Below are positions 31,349 to 43,062 of a DNA stretch of 64,000 bases, one piece after another; the first letter of the stretch is position 1; every line of letters begins with the position of its first letter. The position numbers were made by a program, and so were the translations under genes. The notes beneath the pieces are model-generated. The model made no database searches, had not been told where the DNA came from, and saw nothing but the letters and a program-made list of their open reading frames with translations. The stretch comes from Phaeosaccion multiseriatum (lineage: Eukaryota; Ochrophyta, other classes): the NCBI GenBank assembly GCA_965112735.1, contig OZ218962.1, positions 2,790,001 to 2,854,000 on the forward strand, given 5' to 3'.

Positions 31349-33528
31349 ATGGCACCCTCTAAGGGGCTGAAGGGTGCTGACTCCTTCCTCGGTACATCCG
31401 AGACCGCTACGGGGAGGCGCGGTAGAAGCAGTGGGACCAGAGGCGCCAAAAGCGAAGCCACCGATGACGCAGGGGCAAAGACGCGGGAAGATGAGGAGGG
31501 GGTGATAGAAGTCAGTAGCGATGATGCCGATACGGCCAGCGGAGGAGGAGATGTGGATGGCTGGGTGTGTTCGGTGTGCACGTACCGCAACTCCATGGCA
31601 GATACGACGTGCCCAGTCTGCGAGAAGGGCCGGCGACCCAGTTCCCGCCTGTCCACCCCCATCGCTCCTCCAAGAAAAGCAAGAGGGGCGAAGTCGTCCA
31701 GTGTGCCTGGGCCTACCGGAACTACGAAGTCCCTCACCCCTGCCTCCCCAGCCCCGCCATCGTCGAGCAGAAAGGCTGGTGTGGGCAGTAAGAGGGAGAG
31801 GCCGCGTCGCTCTCCGCAGGACCAGGAGGGGGGGGATGCGCAGCAGAAGGCGAGGGGCAACGGCAAGGCGGTATCTACTCGCGATGAGGAGGACAGCGAC
31901 GAGGAGGACGAGGACGAAGACGAGGACGGTGCTGCCGACGCGAAGCCCCCCCCAAAAAAGAGAAGGGCAGCGGCCGCTTCGACGGCTTCAGCACCAGTAG
32001 TAGCAGCAGCAGCAGCAGCAGCAGGCAACAGAGAAGAAGGAGGAGGAAGACAAGGAAGGGGAGGAGGAACGACGGCTCTCAGGGCCATTGTTGCCAGTGC
32101 GGTGGCACGTAAGCTCGCGGCTCCTGCGTCCCATGCGGTATCGATACGGGCGGAGGGGGAGGGAGAGTCCACTTCGGAGGACGACTCTGATGGGGGCTCC
32201 GATGACAATGGGCAGAGGAGGCGAGGGGCAGTAGTTGGTGATACATTATCAGGAGTAGTCGCAGGACGAGGGAGTGGAACGGGAGGTCGCAAGACGGCCT
32301 CTGCACGCGCATCTTCTCCTTCTGGCAAGGTGGGCGGCTCTGCCGTGCCCAAGACAGCCACCCTCTCTTCAGCCTCGGCTTCTCGTGCTGCTGCTGCTAC
32401 TACTTCTGGCTCCGGAGAGGGAACAAGCAGCGGGAGCGATAGTGGTGGCGCGCTCGAGCCACTGCAGCAGCAGAAGGGAAAGAAAAGGCTGCGCCAGGCA
32501 CAGGTGGCGAGCAAGGGCAAAGGAAAGGACGAGGGTGTTGGGAAGCAGGCGAAGGGTAAAGCAGCGAGCAGCAGAGTAGAGGAGCTGAGCAGCACCTCAG
32601 AAGATGGGGAGTCGGAAGAAGAAGAGGATGGGGAGAGTGTTTTGAGGTCCCTCGGCATCGATGTTGAGGAAGGGGACGAGTGGAAGGCGGAGGACAATGA
32701 GGAGGACAAGGACGACGACGAGCAGCAGGACACCGATCCTGACAATGATTTCGAGTCGGAAGACGAGGGTGGGTTATCTGTGAAGCAGCGCAACAAGCAA
32801 AAGCAAAAGCAAAAGCAAAAGTCACGAGCTAAGCCCGTGGCGGCCAGGGCTCGAGCACAGCCTTCAAACAGAGCGGCGCCGGCACAGAAAGCCGCGGCGG
32901 CCTCCCGTGTGACTAAGGCCAAGGGTAAAGCAAAGCCCAACGCAAAGGGCAAAGGCAAAGCAGCGCAGAGCACCAGCCCTGTCCTCGGGGCTTCTGCTGC
33001 CGCCGCACTTGCCAAGATGAGCGAAGCGGCAATGAGCCACATGGGACGGGATGGTGGTATCGTCAAGGCCGGAGGAGGAGGAGGAGGAGGAGGAGGAGCA
33101 GAGAACGGAGGAGAAGGAGGAGGAGGAGCGGCGGGCAAGGGAAAGGGGAAGGGGAAGGGAGGGTCTGCGGCCAGCTCGGCCTTCAGCTCACGGAAGGACG
33201 CGCAAGCCGCGGTGGCACGGAACCGTGCGGCGCACTTTGCCCGTGCCGATGCCTCTGACCGCATGAGGCCTTCGGGAGGCGGTAAGGCAGGAGGAGGAGC
33301 GGTGGGGCACAGCACACCCATGGGCAGTCTGCGGCAGCGGCAGCAGCAGGGCGGGGGCGGCAAGGGCAGTGGTAGCAGCAGACCCGTGGCTCGGGGAGGA
33401 GGTGGAGGTGGAAATGCGGAGGAGACGGAGGAGGACGAGAGGGAGCAGTGGCCCGGCCCTTGGAGCACCGCGCGGTCACTGCAGAAGGAGAGGGATGAGG
33501 CAGAGGCCAGAGGGGAGGAAGGACAGGT

Positions 33529-33576
<48 letters not shown>

Positions 33577-34773
33577 ATTCGTCAATGTGTGTGTATTGTG
33601 CTGGCCCGGCTGCCGCAGCGCATGTACTCTTGCCTCCCATTGACTTGCTCTATCCACTCTATCTACTGCCCTGCCGGTCTTTCTCCCTTGGGTGTCTGCT
33701 TGGGTCTCTCTCGAAAGGTGGAGTCGGAGGACGAAGACGCCCCTTCCAAGCTTGTGGTGGAGTGGACTCCAACGGGGCGCGGCAGTCTCGTCGACCTCAA
33801 CCCGGTGAGAAGGGACTGGGGAGGGGGCGAGGGAGGGAGGGAGGGAGGGAAGGGAGGGAGGGAGAGAGGGAAGGAATTCTGCCCTCTCTGTAGGGGAGGG
33901 AGGAAGGGATGATGCCATGTCTGCAGGTCCTCCTCCTACAACACCCGCACGCCCTAACCCGCGCACGCACGCACAAACACACACACACACGCAAGCGTAC
34001 ACGTATACGCACACGCACACGCACGTCCTTCTGCTATACCCCTGAGCCCCTCCCGCTCCTCCCGTATCTGAACCTGACTGCTCCTCTCCTCTGACCGCCC
34101 TCCTCTGCTCCCCTCTTTCCTCCTCTGACCTCACATACCTCCCTACCTACCCATCCTACCTGCCACCTGACGTACGTACCTGGTGTCATCAGATCCCGTC
34201 CCTAGCGGACAAGTGCCTGACCTTGCTGGTGCGCCACTTCGAGAGTATAGACAGCTTGGGGGAGGTGGGGGCCCAAGTCAGGCACCGAATCGCCGCACTG
34301 CTCTGCAAGGGTGAGGCAAGCTTACACTCATGACATGGGAAAGCGTGTAGGCACATACTCATCCATACATCCAAACATATATACATACATACATACATAC
34401 ATGCATGCATACATACACACATACATACATACATACATACATACATACATACATACATACATACATACATACATACATGCTCACTCCCACTCTCCCCTCC
34501 CCTTCCCTCCCCTCCCTCACTCCCTGCCTCCCTCCTCTCCCCTCCCCTGTGCAGAGTTGGCCCTGACCACTGAGAACTTGGAGCGGCTCTCTGAGCCCGG
34601 CGTGGACGAGCTTGTGCTATCAGACTGTAGCAGGATCAGCGCCGACCAGATGCAGGTACATGCTGTCGTGCTTTTAAAAGCAGCAAATGAACGAAACCCT
34701 CAGAGACGCTCCTGCTGCTGCTGTCAAGTGGGGACTCTCTCTCTCTCTCTTTCATGTCATTCACCTTCATCTT

Positions 34774-34811
<38 letters not shown>

Positions 34812-35601
34812 CCTCTCTCATCTCGTTGATCTCTCTCTCTCTCTCCGATGCCCCCCTCGCCAACTGCTCACGTACATGAGTGCTCACTCTATATCCCTCA
34901 TTTCCCTCTCTCCTTTCCCTCTCTCTTGCTGACACCATTCGCCATCGGCCACCCCACAGGCGACTCTCCTCCGCTGCTGCAGCTCTCTGCAGACGCTGGA
35001 GCTGGGCATGGCAGGAGGATGCTTCACTGACACAGTCGCCAAGGCACTGATCTCCGACGGCGGCCCGGAGGATGGTAGCAGACAAGACGGGGGCGAGGGT
35101 GGACAAGGAGTAGGAGGAAAGCGAAGCAAAACGGAGGTGGAGACTCCTGAAAATGCAGGCAATGGCAAAGGAAAGGCAAAGGGGAAGGCGAAGAAGACGG
35201 AGGAGAAGGGGGAGGCGCCAATGGAGGTGGACAAGGATGACGGAGCAGCAGCAGGGAGAGGAGGGGGAGGAGGGGGAGGAGGGCTGGTGGCGAAGAGGGC
35301 GATTGACCCCGCGGTGCTGTCTCAATTGGAGGGCATGGGCTTCCCCACTGTGAGGGGCAAGAAGGCCCTGCTCTACGGCAGCGGGGGAGACTTGGAGAGC
35401 GCAGTGAAGTGGATCGCGGAGCATCAGGAGGATGCAGGGATCGACGACCTCATTGAGGAGACGGACAAGGGGAAGGAGAGGGGTCCGGCAGTGGAGGTGG
35501 TGAAGAACAAGAAGAAGAAGGACAACCCGCGCTTCCCTGCCCTGACTAAGCTCAGTATCACAGGTAGCTGGGGCTGGGCGGGGGGTTGGGTGCGTTGTGT
35601 G

Positions 35602-35652
<51 letters not shown>

Positions 35653-38600
35653 TTTGTGTCGCCCCTTTGGTGCTGCCGTCCCTCTCTCTCCGAAGGCGTT
35701 TACCGACACCATCCGCTGCTGCGTACTGCCCCCCCCCCTCCCCCCCCGCCCTCTATCTGCTGCCATCCTTCCCCCCTCCAGGGGTGTATCGACTGTCTGA
35801 CGAGACCTTGGCCAAAATGCTTGCCGAATGCCCCAATCTGAGGTAGGCGTTTCACTTTTAGCCAATTTGTGCTTAGTTGTGTCGGTGCTACGGGCTGAGG
35901 CGCCTAGTACTCCGGTCATACCTCTGTAGAATGAGCCACGTGCAGCGAAGACTCTTTGGAAGATTGCCATGTGGTTTCACCCGTTCTCCTCCTCCTCGTC
36001 CTCCTCCTCCTCCTCCTCCTCCTCCTCCTCCCGCTGCCCCTCCTCTTATGGGTGCTTGAACCCCCCCCAACTCTCCTCAGCTATGTGGACCTCTCTATCG
36101 ACTATCGACTCGGAGCCAAGGGACTCGAGGCTATTCAGAAGGTACGATCGACGAGAGGGGGAGCAGTTGGTGATACATGGGAGGGAGGAGGAGGTACAGA
36201 GGAGAGGACACCGGGGGCATTCTCCAGTCTGCCCTCGATCTTTGTTTGTGCTGTGCGTCAGGGCTGTGGTTCAATGGGAGGCGGCGCTCTGATCTTGGCA
36301 ATTCATTTCATTTCATTTCATTTCATTTCATTTCATTTCATTTCATTTCATTTCATTTCATTTCATTTCATTTCATTTCATTTCATTTCATTTCAATTCA
36401 TTTCAATTTCATTTTCATGCCATGCCCAAAACATGCTCAGGCATACGGCCCGACTCTGCTCGGTCTGGAGATCCGTCTGTGCGAGCAACTGAGCACCGTG
36501 GAGCTGTCGCTGCTGGAGGGGTTCTCTTCCCTACACACGCTCAATGTTTCATCCCTCCCACACCTCACCGACGAGGTACCCTCACACCCACCCACACCCA
36601 TACAACCCATAGACACACAGACAGAGACAGACACCCACTCTCAGTACACACACTCACACATCCACAGACAGAGAAGACACTCTGTACACTCAACACACGC
36701 GCACACACACGCGCACACACACGCACCCACCCACTCACCCCCCCTCATGCTTGATCTCATTTCATCCGTCCCGTCTGCTGCCATAAACTGCCATAAACTG
36801 CCATCTGGTACCATCTGGTGCTATGGCCGTGTCCCCAGGTGCTGGATAAGGTGCTGTCCAAGGTGGGGCGGAGCATGCGTAACTTGTCAGTGGCTGAATG
36901 TCCGAGGCTCACGGACGGGGCATTGGGCGCTATCGCTAAGCACTGCCACACGCTGTACTCGCTCGACATTGGTGAGAGCAGGGGAGGGGAGGGGAGGGGA
37001 GGGGAGCGGACGGGAGGAGAGGATGAGGGTAAGGGTAAGGGTGCTCTTTGTGCATTTTTTGGAAGCCTCACATCCTCCCAACCTTGATATGCGCGCACAC
37101 ACGCACGCACACACGCGCGCACTCACGCACAGGCTTAAATCAGCTCTTCACCAACAATGCCATACGAGAAATCTTTGAGTCCCGAGGGGGGGAGGGAGGG
37201 GCAGAACCAGGAGGAGGAGGAGCAGCAGCGGCAGCAGCAGCAGCTGCGGCAGGAGGAGGAGCAGGAGCAGTGGCGGCAGAAGCAGGCACAGCGGCAAGGG
37301 GGGGCTTCCTCTGTGCAAATCTGGGCACGCTGTCGCTAAGGGTGAGAGCGCGTAGGGGAGACCTTGAGGGGGCAGAGCGACGTGTGTGCTGCCCATCTTT
37401 TTCTGCTCTCTGGCTGCGCCTGCTTTCACCGCATCCTCCTCAACTTGTGCTGCTGTCATTCCCTCCCATAGAGACAAGCACACGAATTGTCCAACGAGGT
37501 CACTGTTTTTACTTTCTCTCCTTCCCTCTTTCTCCCTTCCTCGCTCTTCTCCCTCTCTCAACCCCCCTCTCTGTCTATCTCTGTGCCTCTCTCCTCCTCT
37601 CTCTCCCTCTCTGTCTATCTCCCTGCCTCTCTCCTCCTCTCTCTCCCTCTCTATCTCCCTGCCTCTCTCCTCCTCTCTCTGTCTATCTCCCTGCCTCTCT
37701 CCTCCTCTCTCTCCCTCTCTGTCTATCTCCCTGCCTCTCTCCTCCTCTCTCTCCCTCTCTCTCTCCTCCTCTCTCTCCCTCTCTGTCTATCTCCCTGCCT
37801 CTCTCCTCCTCTCTCTCCCTCTCTGTCTATCTCCCTGCCTCTCTCCTCCTCTCTCTCCCTCTCTGTCTCTCCTCCTCTCTCTCCCCCTCTCTCTATCTCC
37901 CTGCCTCTCTCCTTCTCTCTCTCTGCCTATCTCCCTGCCTCTCTCCTCCTCTCTCTCCCTCTCTGTCTACCCTCCTCTCTCCTCCTCTCTCTCCCTCTCT
38001 GTCTATCTCCCTGCCTCTCTCCTCCTCTCTCTCCCTCTCTCTCCTCCTCTCTGAACCCCCCTCTATCTCCCTGCCTCTCTCCTCTCTCTCCCTCTCTGCC
38101 TCCCTGCCTCTCTCCTTCTCTCTCAACCCCCCTCTCCCTGCCTCTCTCCTCTCTCTCCCTCTCTGCCTATCTCCCTGCCTCTCTCCTCCTCTCTCTCCCT
38201 CTCTGTCTATCTCCCTGCCTCTCTCCTCCTCTCTCTCCCTCTCTGTCTATCTCCCTGCCTCTCTCCTCCTCTCTCTGTCTATCTCCCTGCCTCTCTCCTC
38301 CTCTCTGAACCCCCCTCTCTGTCTATCTCCCTGCCTCTCTCCTCCTCTCTCTCCCTCTCTGTCTATCTCCCTGCCTCTCTCCTTCTCTCTCAACCCCCCT
38401 CTCTGTCTATCTCCCTGCCTCTCTCCTCCTCTCTCTCCCTCTCTGTCTATCTCCCTGCCTCTCTCCTCCTCTCTCTCCCTCTCTGTCTATCTCCCTGCCT
38501 CTCTCCTCCTCTCTCTCCCTCTCTGTCTATCTCCCTGCCTCTCTCCTCCTCTCTACCCCCCCATGTCACTCACGCGCTCTCTCTCTCTGTGTGTGTGCGT

Positions 38601-39106
38601 GACTGGAACAACTGCCATCTACTGCCATCTACTGCCATCTACTGCCATCTACTGCCATGTAACAGGGGCTGGTGGAAGTGCAAGACGACTCTGTGCTGGC
38701 CCTAGCCCAGAGCTGCGAGAGGCTCCAACATGTCAATCTAGATGGAGCCATCGGCCTCACTGATGCGAGCCTGCTCGGTCTTGCACAGAGTCAAACGCGC
38801 TCGCTCAAGGTAGGAATTCGTACTGAAGCTCGTGTGAGGATGAAGTGAGGACGGAGGGAGGACGGAAGGAGGAAGTGTGATGTGGTGTACGAGTCATTAT
38901 TGACCGCTCCTTCTTTTCTCTCCGTCTCTCTCTCTCTCTTTCTCTTTTTCTATCTCCTTCTCTCTCCTATGTCTCTTCCTCTCCTTCTGCGTCTCTCCTA
39001 TATATATATGTATATCTCCCCTATCTCTCCCTTTCTTTCCCCCACTCTCTCCCCCTCTCACAACATACTAGCTCCCTCTTCCTCCCGCCCAGCTGCCCGT
39101 CACGCT

Positions 39107-39180
<74 letters not shown>

Positions 39181-39406
39181 GCGCACGCAAAACTCACGCA
39201 CGTACGCACCTCCCCCCCTGCACCCCTCCCCCCCCTTACAGACCATCGATGTGTCGTTCAACAGACACTTCAGTAACGAGGGCCTGGGCCGGCTTGTGGA
39301 CGCGTGTGAGCACCTTGAGGAGTTGCACATGTGGGGTTGTCGCCAAGTGGACAATCGATTTCTCAAGGGACACCAGAGAGAGAAGCTTAAGGTCACCAGG
39401 TACTGA
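31349..39406 (+). CDS. RAD7: RAD7-like leucine-rich repeat protein with SIM, RanBP2 zinc finger and UBA
   Basis: Twelve exons: 31349-33526, 33718-33804, 34193-34310, 34555-34655, 34960-35563, 35782-35842, 36081-36141, 36441-36575, 36839-36971, 37133-37341, 38666-38809 and 39242-39406. All junctions close in frame (1331 residues). The RAD7 core of the plant type is recognisable: QWPGPWSTARSLQKERDEAE (~710), IPSLADKCLTLLVRHFESID, LALTTENLERL, VDELVLSDCSRISADQMQ, then AMN1-like leucine-rich repeats to the end. Yeast Rad7 works in global-genome nucleotide excision repair with Rad16 and as part of a ubiquitin ligase. Extra modules here are a SUMO-interacting-type motif VIEVSSDDAD (~52-61), a RanBP2 zinc finger with C74, C77, C88 and C91, and a UBA domain inserted between repeats (LEGMGFPTVRGKKALL, AVKWIAEHQED; ~945-988). 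The ~600-residue N-terminus is otherwise acidic/basic low complexity. Confidence 0.85.
32229..32251 (+). repeat. Dispersed motif copy in RAD7-like exon 1
   Basis: Exact GTTGGTGATACA in sense direction, read as AVVGDTLSG. Confidence 0.85.
33535..33572. repeat. (GT)n in RAD7-like intron 1
   Basis: About 18 GT units follow the donor directly. Similar GT runs follow other donors (7925 and 35603-35648). Confidence 0.9.
34376..34477. repeat. (CATA)n in RAD7-like intron 3
   Basis: About 25 CATA tetranucleotides with a few CATG variants. Confidence 0.9.
36162..36178 (+). repeat. Dispersed motif copy in a RAD7-like intron
   Basis: GCAGTTGGTGATACA lies 20 bp after the donor of intron 7, in sense direction but outside coding sequence. 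Confidence 0.85.
36298..36400. repeat. (ATTTC)n pentanucleotide in RAD7-like intron 7
   Basis: About twenty perfect ATTTC units, then degenerate copies up to about 36418, shortly before the acceptor of exon 8. Confidence 0.95.
37555..38560. repeat. ~36-bp C/T minisatellite in RAD7-like intron 10
   Basis: About a kilobase of tandem units built from TCTGTCTATCTCCCTGCC and TCTCTCCTCCTCTCTCTCCC, with deletions and an occasional AACCCCCC or GAACCCCCC variant block. It fills most of the intron. Confidence 0.9.
38607..38660. repeat. ACTGCCATCT tandem repeat before RAD7-like exon 11
   Basis: Five tandem 10-bp units end immediately before the acceptor at 38665. Related CTGCCAT/ATGGCAG copies lie in other introns. 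Confidence 0.85.
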
Positions 39407-41040
39407 TGGATGCGGCACCATAGAGAGAAGAGAGAAAGAGAAGCTCCGGCACCATAGACAGAATAGAGAAAGAGAAGCTCCAGGCCACGGGGGGGAAAGG
39501 CAGCGACTTGAGTAGGAGGCGAGTATTCCTCCTTTTTTCCATATGTAACACTACTATTAAGAGTTATTGGTGTGGTGTACCCACAGAAGCTTCTAAGCTT
39601 CTCTAATATTCTATATCGATCCGATTTGTGGTGTTCGGTATGGATAACGTCACATCAGAGGAATCCCTCAACTCCAAGACACCCAAAAGGCGATTGGCGT
39701 AATTCAGTATGGTTTAAAGGTTGAGGGAGGAAAGAAAATTCGACTGGAGGTGTTTGGGGGGGAGGGCTAGCTAGGCCCACACATAGCAGACAGACGCCCT
39801 TATGTAAGACTCCTGGCCCTTACGTAAGGAACAAGAGTCTCAATTTGCTAGGTTTTATAGTGCAGGGCCATAGAACTGAACTGAACTTAACGAGGGTAAC
39901 ACGACGCGCATGTTCAAACTCGCTAAAACACTTGTTTGGGGTGGAAGAGAGGGGGGGGGGGTTGTGGGTCCTTTAGGGGTCTCTGGGGATCGTATTTTGT
40001 GTTGAGGTGGTCGGGGCGGTGTGGTTACTGCTCTTCGAGGCGTCGGCAGCGGGAAGGAAGGAGAGAGATAAGAGGGTGGGAGGGAGGGAGGGAGGGAGGG
40101 AGGGAAGGAAAGAAGATCAAAAGTAGCGGTTCCTTTTCGTTCCTTTTCTTCAATTTAAAAATGATGTGGAAGCGTTGTCGGTTCGGTTGCCGCTGTCGCC
40201 CTCTCTCTCTCTCCCTCTCTCTCTCCCCCCCCCGCCCTCTCTCTCTCTCTCGCCCTCTCTCCCCCCCCCCCCTCTCTCTCTCTCTCCCTCTCTCTCTCTC
40301 TCTCGCTCTCTGTGTCTCTCTCCCTTGCGCGCTCTCTCTCTCCTGCCTCAAAGCTGACACCTCGGCCTGGGGAGACAGCCCTGACAGCTGACAGCTCTCT
40401 TGAAGACAGCAAAGAACCAACCAACAACCAACAAATCCCTCAATGATGCTCCTTGGATGCCCTCGTGCCCGCCGCCGCCGCCTCCTCCTCCTCCTCCTCC
40501 TCCTCCTCCTCCTCCTCCTCCTCCTCCTCCTCCTCCTTACTTTATTTACATACGCTTCATTGCAGCAAGCCCACATCCACGCTCCGAGTCATCCCCGCGG
40601 TCCCTTCTGCGGCTCCTTCTCTCGTTCTCTCTCTCTCTCTCTCTTCACTTACCCCGACACTCTCCCTGTGTGTGTGCGAGTGCGCCGCGTGGGACGACAA
40701 TCTCCGCCCCCCCCACTGCCCTCCAAAACTGCACAAACACACAACGCACCCCTTTCCTCCACACAACACAAGCGGACCAAGAGCTCCACCGAGCCAGGAA
40801 CAAGCCAGGAACAAGCCAAGTAACAAGCCACTCCTCATGACACCTCTGGGCTGTGGCTCTCGCGCATTTCCTCCCTCATGCAGCGGCATCCAAGGGCACC
40901 ACACCAGCCCCACATCACTTGCGTGGGCTTGGCTACATCACATTCTCCTCCTCCTCCTCCTCCTCCTCCTCCTCCTCCTCCTCCTCCTCCTTCTTTCACA
41001 GATGGCACCCAAAGGCCGGCTGAAGTGCATGCAACACCAC
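39407..41040. other. Convergent spacer RAD7-like / Maf
   Basis: The spacer contains two near-identical 30-bp blocks GCACCATAGAGAGAAGAGAG / GCACCATAGACAGAATAGAG (39414-39475), a palindrome TTACGTAA at 39820-39827, CT tracts (40201-40335) and CTC tracts (40480-40535 and 40950-40990). Every long frame here is repeat-driven. No gene is supported. Confidence 0.55.
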
Positions 41041-43062
41041 TCAGAGGGGCTGCATCACCTCCTCCATCAGCCGCACGAGTAAGTCAACGGGCATGCCCCA
41101 CACGCTGTCTACGCTGCCCTCCACTCCATCCACACAGGGTTGCAGGAGTTGGTTCTCCAGCCGGAATCCACCAGCGCTGCCCTGGCACGAGCCCTCCTTC
41201 ACTACTGCGGAGATCACGTCGTCGCCAATCTCGCCCCAGGAAACCTTCGCCTGAGAGTGTGTGTGAGAGTTAGAGAGAGAGTCCGAATGAGAGATATGGC
41301 GAGAGAAGAGAGAGAGAGAGAGAGAGTGAGATACAATGGAAATATATTGGGATACAGTGGCATGCATGCATCTTTTCCTTTTTCTTTAAATCTGAGAGTG
41401 TGCGAAAATGGAACATCAATTTCGTGTGTGTCGGAGTGAGGTCGGGAGAGGGGGGGAGGTGAGGAGAGGCCTAGAGGTGACTGCACACGGCGTACCTGCA
41501 TGCAAATCGGGTGGTGCATCTATCTACCGAGCCTCCCTCAGATTTATCTCTTCCCCTCGGATTCACTCACCCACTCACTCACTCACTCACTCACCCACCC
41601 ACTCCCTCCCCCCTCACTCACTGTCCTGACACTCACTCACTCACTCACTCACTCACTCACTCACTCATTCACTCACCACATCGACGCCTTCGGCCCGCCT
41701 GCTCGTCTGCGTATTGACCACGCACAGCCCCGACACTGACAGGAGCTGCCGTTTTGAGTAGCTCTTCAGGAAGGTCGTTGCTTGCTCCGAGCTCTCAGGC
41801 TTTCCTCGCACCTCACCCTCAAACTCGATCATTTGGTCTCCTGTTATGAGTACCACAGGCTCCTTCCCTGCTGCTGCTTCTCCTTCCGCTATATCACCAA
41901 CTGCTGCCCCAGAACCGCTCAGTTTATCTAAGATTGCATCCGCTTTCGCCGCTGCAATTAGTTTCACTGCGACCAGATCAAAAAATGATGAGCCACAGAG
42001 CATTACAGAGAAGTGAGGGAGGGAATTGGGTCAGGGAGGAGGAAATTGCAGTGCGGAAGAGGGAGAGGGGGAGGAGGAGGAGGAGAAGGGAGGGCGGGGT
42101 TGGTGAACCGCATTGCACCTAACCTGGGCATGTAAATCACGCTCGTCTTCAGCTCCCCCCCCCCCCCCCCCCCCCATCCTCTCTCTCTCTCTCTACGTAC
42201 CCAATGTGCGTGAGTCCTCGTCTTGAATGGCCCTCTCATCGATGTCCGGTGCCATCACCTCGCAGTCCCACCCCATCCGCCTTAGCACCTCCCTCCTGTT
42301 GGCACTCGATGAGCCCAGGACAATGGGCAGGGCGGTGAGTGAGGGCTGCGGCTGCACATTAAGCTCGGCCGGGGAGGTGAAGAAAGCTTGTGGGTGGGTG
42401 TGCGAGTGGCTCTTGTCAGCGGCCCTCTGTGAGTCTGCTACTGCATCACCATCTGTTGCTGTTGCTACTGATATTGACTCCGCTCCTCCTCCTCCTCCTC
42501 CTCCTCCTGCTGCTGCTGCTGCTGCTGCTGCCATATTTGTGGCGGGAGTGCCATCCTCCTTTTCATGCCGTGTAGGGGTGCCTCCTTTGTCACCAACCGC
42601 TGATAATGATGATGCCGCTGCTTCTCCTCCTGGTCCCTCTCCCATATCGACGCTCACCCTCCCCAACCTTTCCACCATACCCTCCACCACCTCACCCCCC
42701 CCCTCCTTCGCTTCTCCGTCGCCATTGGTCCCCCCGCCGTCGTCGCTGTCACTATCACTGTCACTGTCGCTGCTCCCACTGCTATCGCTGTCCCCACTGC
42801 CATCCTCCACCTCCCCCAAACTCGAGGCCCAAAGTCTCCGCTTCACCCCCGCCTTCGTCCCCGTCTCTGCGTCCTTGCTAGTCTTCTTCAGGTCCCTCTG
42901 CTTCCAGATCTTCTTGCTACACGGGGACAGATTAGAGTCTGTGGGGGAGATAGGTAGGTTGGCCGGCAGAGCTCTCCGAGCGGGTATAGCTGCATCCTCT
43001 CCCAAGCTGAGGGCGCGCGCTTGGTTGGATTTGCGCGTCGCATGCTGCAGCATGCGCGACAT
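41041..43062 (-). CDS. Maf-family nucleotide pyrophosphatase
   Basis: Exons 43062-42201, 41966-41677 and 41250-41041 give 453 residues. The Maf fold begins only at residue ~255 with IVLGSSSANRREVLRRMGWD and MAPDIDERAI, then VKLIAAAKADAILDKL, the catalytic region LITGDQMIEFEGEVRGKPES, LKSYSKRQLLSVSGLCVVNT and the end SVDSVWGMPVDLLVRLMEEV. The TGDQ and SYS motifs follow the plant branch of the family. Maf proteins hydrolyse non-canonical or modified nucleoside triphosphates to monophosphates. The first ~250 residues are low complexity (Asp/Ser, Ala/Gly) with a basic start; no plastid signal is evident. A 25-residue Ala/Gly/Glu insertion in the middle of the catalytic domain is built on a copy of the dispersed motif (AAVGDIAEGEAAAG). 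Confidence 0.88.
41886..41908 (-). repeat. Dispersed motif copy inserted in the Maf catalytic domain
   Basis: Minus-strand GTTGGTGATATAGCGG, read AAVGDIA. Two weaker copies (42437-42462 and 42584-42602) lie in exon 1 of the same gene. Confidence 0.75.

Noticed and set aside
31189-34134. 981-codon open frame on the minus strand opposite RAD7-like exon 1
   Set aside because: It is Ser/Pro/Leu low complexity produced by the complement of GC-rich, repeat-rich coding DNA, contains the reverse of the (GT)n intron repeat, and shows no domain. The plus-strand frame has the zinc finger and the conserved RAD7 motif.
37048-38763. Long plus-strand frame of alternating Ser/Leu/Pro
   Set aside because: It is the translation of the intronic C/T minisatellite; all frames of such a repeat stay open.
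39407-41040. Leu- and Pro-rich frames in the RAD7-like/Maf spacer
   Set aside because: All derive from CTC/CT tracts and lack splice-compatible continuation or domains.
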